Source: Bradyrhizobium sp. Arg816
Lineage (GTDB): Bacteria > Pseudomonadota > Alphaproteobacteria > Rhizobiales > Xanthobacteraceae
DNA length: 43,513 nucleotides
NCBI RefSeq assembly: GCF_029989365.1
Contig: NZ_JAPRAQ010000042.1
Span: 1-43,513, forward strand
Direction of reading: 5' to 3'
Below the pieces are notes generated by a model, which made no database searches, had not been told where the DNA came from, and saw only the letters and a list, made by a program, of their open reading frames with translations. Position numbers and translations under genes: made by a program. Positions 8,446-15,972 of this stretch are shown here, piece by piece (the stretch's first letter is position 1; each line of letters opens with the position of its first letter).

Positions 8446-9945
8446 ATGAAATTTGTAATTGTCATGCTGGATGGTCTTCGTCCTGACCAGCTACACGAAG
8501 CAGTTACGCCCAATCTCGCCGAGCTGTCCAAAATCGGCCTTCGACTTGCCCGCCATACCTCATCTTTTCCCAGTGAGACGCGGGTTTCATCGGCCGCGCT
8601 GGCCACGGGCGGACATAGCGCGGCGCATGGAATCATCGGCAACCGCTTTGTGGCGAACGGTCGATCGATCGACGGATCTTCGCTCTCGGCACTCCTGACG
8701 CTCGGCAGCGAAAGCGGTGGCGTTCTCACCGCCACGACGATCGGCGAAGTCTTGGCGGCTCATGGAAGGGCGATGTTGTCGATCGGATCTCAATCACAGG
8801 GCTCTTTTGGACTTTCCAGCTGGGGGAGTTGGCAGGCGGGGGCGCCGGCGTTCTGGGTCCATGACCCGTCAATGTTCGGTGGCAACGCTGCCGTCCGCCG
8901 GATTGCGCCGTCGTTTCCGATGCTCCCTCCCGACGAGCGACCGGCGCGTGCGACCATTGAACGCGTCGTCGACCTATTCTTCTCGTTCCTGAAGAAAGAA
9001 ACACTTCCGGAGGTCAGCCTGCTCTGGCTTTCCGAGCCGGACATTACATATCACATGTTCGGACTTCAGCATCCTAGAGCGCGTGAGGTGCTCCACGAGG
9101 TCGATCGCCAGTTTGGGCGTATTTTCGCTTGGTGGAACGAGAAAGGAGAGCGGGAAGGAGTACAGCTTATTGCTGCATCCGATCACGGACACGCCATCAT
9201 TGGAGAAAAGGTCTCCGTATTGAAACACCTGCGGCGGTCGGGATTCAAGGTCGGATACGAACTCACGCCCGACGTAGACGCCGCAATAACAGCTCAACGG
9301 GTTGTAAACATTTGGGCCCGGGACAGAGAGGGCCATCTTCTGACAGAGATGTATCACACCCTGTCCGAGGAGCCATGGTTTGGTGTGGCCTTCTCACCTA
9401 AGGGCGCTGATGGCTCTCCACTTATCGCCAACACCCTCCCGCTTTCCGCTGTCATGGCCGAACACCAACGAAGTGCGGACCTGTCGTTTATTCTCGCCGA
9501 TTGTGGCGCAGCCAATCAGAGCGCTTCGCCCGACGCCGTGTACTACGATGGGACCTATCCGACCGGCGTTGGCATGCACGGAGGGCTTTCGGCACACGAG
9601 CTGTCTTCATTATGCATCCTTGGTGGCGATGCCTTTAGAAGCGGAGTTGTTGCTGCCCCAACCAGCATCGTTGATCTGGTGCCGACGATCCTTTCCAGCT
9701 TGGGACTGCCGCTACCGTCGACGGTGCACGGCCGTATCATCGATGAAGCTTTGCAAGATCGCGAGGACACAGGCCAGTATGATGTCGAAGATGCGAGCGT
9801 CTCAATTGCCTCTTCAGCGCGCCGGTCAACTGTCTTCCGGGAACTTTACCGACAACGTCTTTATCTTAGGGGAGCGACCGTAACCCGGCTGGCGCAGGCT
9901 AAGAATGATAAACCTGGCGCTAATCCGACGCAATTCAAAGCCTGA
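8446..9945 (+). CDS. Alkaline-phosphatase-superfamily phosphodiesterase/phosphonate hydrolase
   Basis: This 499-residue protein belongs to the type I phosphodiesterase/nucleotide pyrophosphatase branch of the alkaline phosphatase superfamily. The two-metal site is complete: Asp9 (MLDG), the nucleophile Thr45 in FPSETRVSSAALATG, Asp199 and His203 (EPDITYHMFG), Asp246-His247 (SDHGH) and His378 (GMHGGLS). Enzymes of this branch hydrolyse phosphodiesters, nucleotide pyrophosphates or phosphonoacetate. No signal peptide is seen, so it probably acts in the cytoplasm. GGAAGG lies 7 bp before the ATG. The next gene, a PhnF-like regulator, starts 20 bp downstream. Its place in a phosphonate locus favours a phosphonate ester, nucleotide-phosphonate or phosphonoacetate-like substrate, but that is inference. 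Confidence 0.85.
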   Translation: MKFVIVMLDGLRPDQLHEAVTPNLAELSKIGLRLARHTSSFPSETRVSSAALATGGHSAAHGIIGNRFVANGRSIDGSSLSALLTLGSESGGVLTATTIGEVLAAHGRAMLSIGSQSQGSFGLSSWGSWQAGAPAFWVHDPSMFGGNAAVRRIAPSFPMLPPDERPARATIERVVDLFFSFLKKETLPEVSLLWLSEPDITYHMFGLQHPRAREVLHEVDRQFGRIFAWWNEKGEREGVQLIAASDHGHAIIGEKVSVLKHLRRSGFKVGYELTPDVDAAITAQRVVNIWARDREGHLLTEMYHTLSEEPWFGVAFSPKGADGSPLIANTLPLSAVMAEHQRSADLSFILADCGAANQSASPDAVYYDGTYPTGVGMHGGLSAHELSSLCILGGDAFRSGVVAAPTSIVDLVPTILSSLGLPLPSTVHGRIIDEALQDREDTGQYDVEDASVSIASSARRSTVFRELYRQRLYLRGATVTRLAQAKNDKPGANPTQFKA

Positions 9946-9964
9946 ACCACGGACCATTTGACCT

Positions 9965-10765
9965 ATGTATCAAGGAAAGCGCTGGGAGTTTGTTCGGTCG
10001 AACATCGAAGAAGCCATTGTCTCGAGCCGATTTCGGCCAGGCGAAAAACTTCCGAACGACGTAGAGCTTGCTCTCGAATATGGTGTCAACCGGCACACCG
10101 TAAGATACGCCATTCGGGCACTTGAGCAGGAAGGACTGCTACGTGTCGAGCAGGGGAGGGGCACCTTCGTTGTCGAACATCCAATACCCTATCTGCTCTC
10201 CCCTCAAACCCGGCTGACCGATAATCTCATCTCGCAAGGCCGCTTGGCGCGTCGTAAGATCCTGTCTGCTGCAACGATAAAGGCAGACGAGCGGCTTGCC
10301 GGCTACCTCGACTTGCAAGCTCGTGACGATGTGCTGCGCATCGACACGCTGAGCTATCAGGACGAGATCCCAATCGTCATTGCGCATAGCTACTTTCCGG
10401 CGAAACGCACTCCCGGACTGCTGGACAAATTCTCTGGCGCCAACTCGATCTCGACGGCTCTCAGGCGCATTGGAATCGATGACTACTCGCAGCAATGGGT
10501 GACGATAAGTGCGCGTCTGCCCTCTGCGCAGGAGGCGCGCCTGCTTGAAATGTCGACTTCGGCGCCGGTCTTCGTCAAAGAGAGCCTTGATTGCTCCGGC
10601 CGTATTCCGATCAAATTTGGCGAGAATGTACTTTGCGCACCGAGAATCAGCTTCAGGTTCGACTTTAAAGAGATTAGTTCCGCGGAGCAGTCGCTTGCAG
10701 GAAAGCCTCGATCCGGAAGAGCGCAAGCGAGCAAATCGAAGTCATCTGCCTCTTTCAAGGTCTAG
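9965..10765 (+). CDS. GntR/UTRA transcriptional regulator, PhnF-like
   Basis: This 266-residue regulator has a GntR winged helix at about residues 8-72 (FRPGEKLPNDVELALEYGVNRHTVRYAIRAL is the recognition part). A UTRA ligand-binding domain follows to about residue 235, with the family pattern DTLSYQDEIPIVIAHSYFP. The architecture and the RHTVRYAIRALEQEGLLRV stretch resemble PhnF, the regulator of phosphonate metabolism genes. It overlaps no other gene and follows the phosphohydrolase gene by 20 bp on the same strand, so both are probably co-transcribed. It is likely to control this pair and the divergent importer operon through the palindromes at 8338-8379. The last 30 residues (Ser/Lys/Arg-rich) are an unusual tail. 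Confidence 0.85.
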   Translation: MYQGKRWEFVRSNIEEAIVSSRFRPGEKLPNDVELALEYGVNRHTVRYAIRALEQEGLLRVEQGRGTFVVEHPIPYLLSPQTRLTDNLISQGRLARRKILSAATIKADERLAGYLDLQARDDVLRIDTLSYQDEIPIVIAHSYFPAKRTPGLLDKFSGANSISTALRRIGIDDYSQQWVTISARLPSAQEARLLEMSTSAPVFVKESLDCSGRIPIKFGENVLCAPRISFRFDFKEISSAEQSLAGKPRSGRAQASKSKSSASFKV

Positions 10766-10895
10766 GTACCGTCCCATTCCTGCGGTCAAAGCGGCTGGCG
10801 GCGAAATAACTGTCTCGCTACCACCATCGCCTGTGGGTGTGTGTTTCACGCTTCATGCCGAGACGAGCCGCTCGCGTTCTGCTGAAGCAATAGGC

Positions 10896-10914
10896 GGCCG
10901 CTTTGGTTGCGGCC
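10896..10914. terminator. Stem-loop between convergent genes
   Basis: GGCCGC-TTTGGTT-GCGGCC forms a perfect 6-bp GC stem with a 7-base loop, in the 252-bp gap between the regulator and the convergent nucleotidyltransferase gene. No T-run follows on either strand, so its use as a terminator is uncertain. Confidence 0.3.
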
Positions 10915-11017
10915 CCCGACAAGCTTGCGGGTTTTGGCGTTGTTACGCAGCCTGTGTCAGAGGCAGCCGCGCAGGTCGTGAGGTGCAGCGTCAAACCTTC
11001 CGTGATCGTCGTGAACC

Positions 11018-11809
11018 TCACCCCCAGGCGGTTGGATCAGACGTATCGGCTCTTGCGAAGATGCGCTCGGCGGTGCGCAGATCTTCCGCATCATCGATTT
11101 CGTACCACCTGAGATCATCGCATCGCACGGCAGCAAGCTGCAGACCTCGTGTTTCCACGAGATAGGAAAGAAGCTCCTCGGTGTAGGCCTGGGTAGCTCC
11201 GGCCCTGATCATATCATCTAGGGCCGGAATGACCTCTGTCCGCAGAGTAGACGCGGACAGCCGCAATAGATTCATCGTCTTGTAAAGAGGAGGGCCATCC
11301 GCGATGAGATTTCTCGCTGTTTGTTTCAAACGAAATTCTGAAATGAAGCCAAGATCCGACAACAGGACCGCTGATCCCTGCATCAGCTCATCGAAGGGAG
11401 CGACAGCCGCTGCGTCGGGCGCTTCACTGATGAGCAGCTGCCGCAATACGTTTTCCTCGAAGAAGACGTCGCCCTCAAGGAGGAAGTGGTCCCCAGAAAC
11501 GAGCGCGTCACGCGCCAGCCAGAGCGAATAGGCGCTCCCAGTACGGTCGTAAACGGGGGATTCGACGTATTTGATTGCAAGACCGCCAAAGCGGCTGCCG
11601 CAGGCGTCTTGGATCGCCTCTTTGCGATACCCCACAACAATCGTCACCTGTTCCACGCCGACACGCCCAAGGTTATGTAGCGCGTTGTGCAGGATGGGAG
11701 TGCCATGGAGTTGGACTAAAGGTTTCGGGTTTAGATCCGTTAGCGGCCGCAGCCGAGAGCCCACTCCAGCGGCGAGAATGAGAGCATGCTTGGGAGCATT
11801 CAGAGGCAT
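11018..11809 (-). CDS. Nucleotidyltransferase, LicC/PntC-like
   Basis: This 263-residue NTP-transferase has the complete nucleotide-binding signature ILAAGVGSRLRPLT near residue 10, followed by NPKPL and the acidic metal site LLEGDVFF. The class includes LicC (CTP:phosphocholine cytidylyltransferase) and the cytidylyltransferase part of PntC, which activates 2-aminoethylphosphonate. YDRTGSAYSLWLARD fits the phosphocholine/phosphonate branch. An in-frame ATG lies 18 bp further upstream (11827). The ATG at 11809 has AAGAAGG before it and is preferred. The gene follows the phosphoenolpyruvate mutase gene on the same strand after about 320 bp. The pairing suggests cytidylylation of a phosphonate made by the mutase pathway. 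Confidence 0.8.
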   Translation of the reverse strand: MPLNAPKHALILAAGVGSRLRPLTDLNPKPLVQLHGTPILHNALHNLGRVGVEQVTIVVGYRKEAIQDACGSRFGGLAIKYVESPVYDRTGSAYSLWLARDALVSGDHFLLEGDVFFEENVLRQLLISEAPDAAAVAPFDELMQGSAVLLSDLGFISEFRLKQTARNLIADGPPLYKTMNLLRLSASTLRTEVIPALDDMIRAGATQAYTEELLSYLVETRGLQLAAVRCDDLRWYEIDDAEDLRTAERIFARADTSDPTAWG

Positions 11810-11827
11810 TTCATTCGCCTTCTTCAT

Positions 11828-12130
11828 CCCGAGTGTCGCACCGCAAGCATCGTGAACGCCTCTGTTCAGTGTTACGTGCCGCAGACTTGTCCGACCACCC
11901 CAAATATTGAAGCGGGTAGGTGTGAATTGTCATCAGCGCATACAGCTGAATCAGCCGCTGTGTGAGCTTCCTTAAGCGTCAGGGACAGATGTTTAGCCAT
12001 GTCCGGAGCTGTCCAGGATGTTAGGTCGCGGCCTTGCTGGGTGACACTGGACGAGACCGGGGAGAGGCGAGGGGCGCATCGGGCGAGTTTAGAAGAAAGG
12101 AAACTTTTGTGCCAATCCTGCTGCCATGAA
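11828..12130. other. Gap between mutase and nucleotidyltransferase genes
   Basis: About 300 bp without a supported gene. A short open frame on the minus strand reads across it but overlaps the mutase gene and shows no family pattern. The gap could hold remnants of a lost gene of the pathway, but I see nothing definite. Confidence 0.3.
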
Positions 12131-13099
12131 CTAGCTGGGCTGCAGATATTGCTTTTCGGCCACGGCAAGTTCGTCATACCTCAGGAGCTCGAATATCTCG
12201 CTCAGCGGTGCGATATGAGATTCAATGCTCGCAACGCTCTCTTGAGCCGCGATGCTATCGCAAACGCGTCGCATTGCAGCTGCCGCAGCTCGCATGGAGT
12301 GATTGGCCCAGACGACTGTGGAGATGCGCGCATCGCGATAGGCAGAGACCGGCGTTCGATAGTATGTCGTCGGAACAATCACGACAGGGAGCCGGTTCCG
12401 CCACTCGTTCACGAACGAAAGAATCTCGTCCGCGGTACTCTTTCGCGAGTGAATCAAGATTGCATCGGCTCCCGCGTCGGCATAAGCGTGAGCACGCAAG
12501 ATAGCTTCGTTCAATCCATGGCCAGCGATCAGCGCTTCGATCCTGGCAACGAGAACGAGAGTTTCGGCGACTGCATCCTTTACAGCCCGCAGACGACCGG
12601 AGAATTCATCGATATCGGCGAGCGGATGCCGCTCACCAATGAGCGAGTTCAGCTTCGGAAAGCAGCTGTCCTCAAGCGACACGCCCGCCGCACCCGCCTG
12701 ATGAAGTTTGCGTGCGAGGAGGCGAGCATTGTTGAAATTACCGAAGCCGCCATCCCCGTCAACGAGCACAGGGAGCTCTGTCGAGTCCACAATGCATTCG
12801 ACGCTCTGGACGAGCTGGGTCCATGAAGCTTCATTGGCATCGCGATAGCCGAGCGAACTGGCAATCGACAAACCAGAGGCCCAGAGCCCCTTGAATCCTG
12901 AGCGCTGGGCGATCGTGGCAGACAGGCCATCATGGGCTTCCATCAGAAACGAGAGCTCATCTTTCGAGCAGACCTGGGCGCGAAGCATTTCGGCAGGTGA
13001 CGGTCGTGCGCATTGACGACCTGCGGTAGGCCGAATTGCTTGTGGTTGACACTGCATGCCTAAATCCCGGAAGAGGAGCGTCGATTGCAACGGCATCAC
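12131..13099 (-). CDS. Phosphoenolpyruvate mutase homologue
   Basis: This 322-residue member of the isocitrate lyase/PEP mutase superfamily rearranges phosphoenolpyruvate to phosphonopyruvate if it acts like its relatives. Conserved features: FLMEAHDGLSA, GLWASGLSIASSLG, the metal site VDGDGGFG (Asp114, Asp116), and the gating loop LEDSCFPKLNS. The loop keeps the diagnostic Lys (Lys149) and Asn (Asn151) of true mutases, but the first Lys of the EDK signature is Ser145. Conservation begins near residue 38, where an in-frame ATG (12988) is an alternative start; neither start has a strong ribosome site. No phosphonopyruvate decarboxylase, needed to pull the unfavourable reaction forward in most pathways, is seen nearby. 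Confidence 0.85.
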   Translation of the reverse strand: MMPLQSTLLFRDLGMQCQPQAIRPTAGRQCARPSPAEMLRAQVCSKDELSFLMEAHDGLSATIAQRSGFKGLWASGLSIASSLGYRDANEASWTQLVQSVECIVDSTELPVLVDGDGGFGNFNNARLLARKLHQAGAAGVSLEDSCFPKLNSLIGERHPLADIDEFSGRLRAVKDAVAETLVLVARIEALIAGHGLNEAILRAHAYADAGADAILIHSRKSTADEILSFVNEWRNRLPVVIVPTTYYRTPVSAYRDARISTVVWANHSMRAAAAAMRRVCDSIAAQESVASIESHIAPLSEIFELLRYDELAVAEKQYLQPS

Positions 13100-13100
13100 T
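13057..13100 (+). repeat. Imperfect direct repeat, copy 1 (start of mutase gene)
   Basis: The sequence beginning TGCCTAAATCCCGGAA recurs about 170 bp downstream as TGCCTAAATGCTGGAA. Similarity continues for about 43 bp, through TTGCAACG and ATCAC, at roughly 70-75 percent identity by eye. Copy 1 covers the 5' end of the mutase frame. It may be an old duplication or a pair of regulatory sites. Confidence 0.5.
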
Positions 13101-13581
13101 GCTCATACGTTTTGGCGTGATGCCGATCAATCACCAGCATTGGTAGTTTATTGGGACGCAAATACTTGCATGCTCGCCGTAGGATTGGCGCCGAACGCAA
13201 AGCTTTCGCTATGAGTTGATTGGCCTCGTGCCTAAATGCTGGAAAAAGGGCTGTGGATGCAAATGAATCACCTGGGGTTCGCGAGCCTTGCTACAGGCCC
13301 CGGAAAGAATTCCTCTACTCCTTGCTGCAGTGCTTAAGTGAAAGGGGGATATCCGGCTCTTTGTCGCAAATATCGACAGCCACGATCGTCATAATGCTGC
13401 TGTCGGGTTTCCGACATATGCCGCAAGCCTTGACAGGAGCTGCAGTAGGATGGGCGCCTCGCGCATATGGAGCGGCAATCGCCGAGGAATTTGTCCTGCC
13501 TCGCCGGTAGTTTGCTGGCGCCACTGGATGGTATGGCATTTGCTGATGCCTTTCCTGTTCTCTCAATCACAGGAGAAAGTC
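13100..13581. other. Intergenic region upstream of the LuxR-type fragment
   Basis: Apart from the direct-repeat copy at 13231-13274, I find no supported gene. A plus-strand open frame (13220-13510) has no recognisable family. Its last residues (AIAEEFVLPRR) could be a decayed piece of an autoinducer-binding domain, but this is too weak to call. Confidence 0.3.
13231..13274 (+). repeat. Imperfect direct repeat, copy 2
   Basis: This is the second copy of the 43-bp repeat described at 13057. It lies in non-coding DNA between the mutase and LuxR-type genes and is not followed by mutase-like coding sequence. Confidence 0.5.
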
Positions 13582-13791
13582 ATGGCGGATGAGCAAGAGG
13601 TTGTGCTGTCGGAACGGGAAAGACAGTGTTTGCGATGGGTCGAGGAAGGGAAGTCATCCTGGGCTATTGGAGTCATCCTGAAAGTGAGCGAGAATACGGT
13701 CAACTTTCATGTCAAGAACGCGATGCGAAAGCTGGAGACGTCTAGCCGGACCCAGTGCGTCGTCAAGGCGCGACGTCGGTGTCTTATCTAG
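13582..13791 (+). CDS. LuxR-type DNA-binding domain protein (stand-alone or truncated)
   Basis: The 69-residue product is almost entirely a GerE/LuxR helix-turn-helix: LSERERQCLRWVEEGKSSWAI, then ILKVSENTVNFHVKNAMRKL. It lacks the sensing or receiver domain that normally precedes it. The start is well supported: ATG at 13582 follows ACAGGAGAAAGTC. It may be a remnant of a quorum-sensing or response regulator whose N-terminus was lost, or a small regulator competing for sites of full-length LuxR proteins. Upstream sequence has no intact sensor domain. Confidence 0.65.
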   Translation: MADEQEVVLSERERQCLRWVEEGKSSWAIGVILKVSENTVNFHVKNAMRKLETSSRTQCVVKARRRCLI

Positions 13792-14566
13792 GCCGCGGTT
13801 GGCGGTTTAATAAGACCGTGAATTGCTGTGGCGAAGTGCAAAGCGAGTTATGCAGCTGACAGCTGCACAGCGATAATAGTGGCACTGATACCATACAGAC
13901 GGCTTCTATCTCGATGCTGGCCGTAACGGTGACGCGCCACGCGGACACAGCGAGCCGATATAACGCCGCAGGCGCATCACACGCTTAGAGCTCGACGGCG
14001 GGGCGGATCGCAAATGTCGTTTACCCTGTTTTGAGCTTGGCGGTCGTATACGTGTCGCAGGTTGAAGTCTGGTAATCATAGCGGCCGACGTGCTGAAGCT
14101 GTGACCTACCACGGCGGCTTGGAGGGGGGCGACGCGCAGCCGGCAAATGATAGTCGGCAGACGCATTTCGAAAACGTGCTGCTGGTAGACGTTGCTCGAA
14201 CGCTAAGGTTCTAAACGCCTAGCGACCTTCGGGTAGTACTCACGGGGCTTTGCTGGCTAAGTGAACGATCTTCCCGAGCCACCAATCCTGAGCTCGTATT
14301 TTTGGATGATTTGAGCGGCACGTTCGATGCATGCAACTCTCCCGTGAACCGTTAGCGACAGCAACTGAAGCACAGACAAAGGGTCATTCCAGACAGGCCT
14401 TTCGTCGCGCCAGGGGCGTTTCTATTATTTGCATATTGGGCGACCACTAGGCCATCCGACAAGAGCACGAGACCTTCACATCGGGGCCGCGACGTTAGTT
14501 GCCGCTGCTCTTTATGATCGGAAGACTCTTCGCTAGATCACAAGCGTTCACTATGGAGGTGCCGCC
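13792..14566. other. Gene-poor stretch upstream of the cold-shock gene
   Basis: About 775 bp with no supported gene. Open frames are short, change frame often and match no family I know. The last 100 bp must include the promoter and leader of the cold-shock gene. Confidence 0.35.
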
Positions 14567-14773
14567 GTGGCAATGGGTATTGTGAAGTGGTTCAATCCGA
14601 CCAAGGGTTATGGGTTCATCAGGCCCGAGGATGGAGGCCCCGATGTCTTCGTGCACCTCGGTGCCGTTGAAAAGGCTGGTTTGGCCACCCTCGAAGAGGG
14701 AGCCCGCGTAAGTTATGAGCTTAAGGCCGGGCGTACGGGCAGGATGTTAGCTGAGGATATCCGGGTTGGCTGA
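14567..14773 (+). CDS. Cold-shock protein, CspA family
   Basis: This 68-residue single cold-shock domain binds single-stranded RNA/DNA and acts as an RNA chaperone. Both nucleic-acid-binding motifs are present: RNP1 as KGYGFI and RNP2 as VFVHL. It opens with GIVKWFNPTKGYGF and has normal family length. The start is a GTG at 14567 with TGGAGG 7 bp upstream, giving the usual M-A-x-G-x-V-K-W start; the ATG at 14573 would cut two residues. It stands alone, without an operon partner. Confidence 0.9.
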   Translation: MAMGIVKWFNPTKGYGFIRPEDGGPDVFVHLGAVEKAGLATLEEGARVSYELKAGRTGRMLAEDIRVG

Positions 14774-15354
14774 TCCGAGCAAGCCGATGACGTCCTAAAC
14801 GAGAGCACGGCTTGTCTCGAACTGATGAGGATAGTTGTCCGGTAGTGGTGACCTCTCGCTGACGTGACCACCCCTTTTCCGCGTAAGCAACATAGATTCG
14901 GCTTGCACCGCCGGAGCATGAGGATTGTGATGGAGGTGAAGTGCTGGTAACGCAGGCGCCATCAGCTCGTCGCGGGACAAAAAAGGTCTCTCAGCGAGCG
15001 CCAGCACGTGATCGTGGTCCAGTGCAGCGATCTTCTCACCACGAGATCTGAGTTAGAAGTACGCGTCAGCATAGCTCCGCACCGCGCTCTGGCTCGGGGG
15101 TCAGCGCGTTTTCTTTGGCTGGATTGTCTGCTGAAGATGGTCCGGACATTTATCGCTTGGCAACGATGCTGAGAAGCGGGCCCTCCTCCGCGGGAGTTTC
15201 AGGAGCAATCGCTAACTGCTGATCAAGAGGCTCTTGCGACTCCTCGCCGGCCTCATGATCGTCCCACGCAGTGTTGGACCTTCATCAAAGCCGCCCTCCT
15301 AGATTGGGATGATCGTCCGCGCTCACCACGTCTTCCGTAAACAAGGACGACACC
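14774..15354 (-). pseudogene. Relics of small genes downstream of a tts box
   Basis: Downstream of the minus-strand tts box at 15355-15384, the sequence GGAGGGCGGCTTTG precedes an ATG near 15287 that reads only ten codons. In a neighbouring frame the minus strand reads an acidic, Glu/Pro-rich stretch (GEESQEPLDQQLAIAPETP) ending LLSIVAKR and a stop. Further down, at about 15050-14795, another frame reads AALDHDHVLALAERPFLS. No family is recognised. The arrangement suggests a decayed TtsI-controlled gene or genes with at least one frameshift. Confidence 0.3.
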
Positions 15355-15384
15355 GCTACACCGGAAACCTTGCGAGAAGCTGAC
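15355..15384 (-). promoter_or_regulatory. Candidate tts box
   Basis: The minus strand reads GTCAGCTTCTCGCAAGGT, then TTCCGGTGTA. This keeps the GTCAGCTT and TCG cores and the CC of the tts box consensus bound by TtsI, with two mismatches in the AAAGC part. Only gene relics follow it. Confidence 0.5.
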
Positions 15385-15972
15385 GGGCTTCCGCGGGCTG
15401 CAGAAAAAAGCGACGCGCCAGTTGCCGCCTCCGGTCTTGCCGTTCGCGGGCTCCGATTATCCTAACGCTATTGTTTGGACAACTACCGGCGGCTTTGCCA
15501 ACCCGCTTACGGGGGCGGGAATGTGCAAACGCGCGAGAATGTTGCCAACTGTGTTCTGCTTTTCTCGTGATTGACCTTCAGCGCAAAGTCTCTGTGGCGA
15601 AGAGGCCGCGCCTCGTCGTGATCGGCGATGTTGCCTCGAGCAAAGTCACTCGATCGAATCTAAAGCCGCGCGTCGGTAGCGGCGGCCGGCCGTGATCATC
15701 ATGTAAACGTCCTCGAATCGCACCTACAGAGCCGCCATCCACTGTCCAGCCCATCGCCATCAACGTACTTCATGTCGATGATTAGATCGAGCCGCGCCGG
15801 GAAACGTCCTGTTCTCCTATCCCGCACCATTCTAGTCGTCGCCTCCCGCTCCTCGCGAACGCAGTCCGAGGCGAGTAAATAGCGCCCGACGAACTCCAAG
15901 GCCGCTTTTCGATAGATCCAGTTACGACAAAACGTCGATTTCGGAATTACGGATCGACGGCTTGGGAGTTCT
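15385..15972. other. Spacer upstream of the tts box and downstream of rpoN
   Basis: About 590 bp with no supported gene. A plus-strand open frame at 15471-15695 shows no family pattern. Confidence 0.3.

Noticed and set aside
13851..13875. CAGCTGACAGCTG palindrome-like string
   Set aside because: Short overlapping CAGCTG repeats; it does not fit a tts box on either strand and no gene starts nearby.
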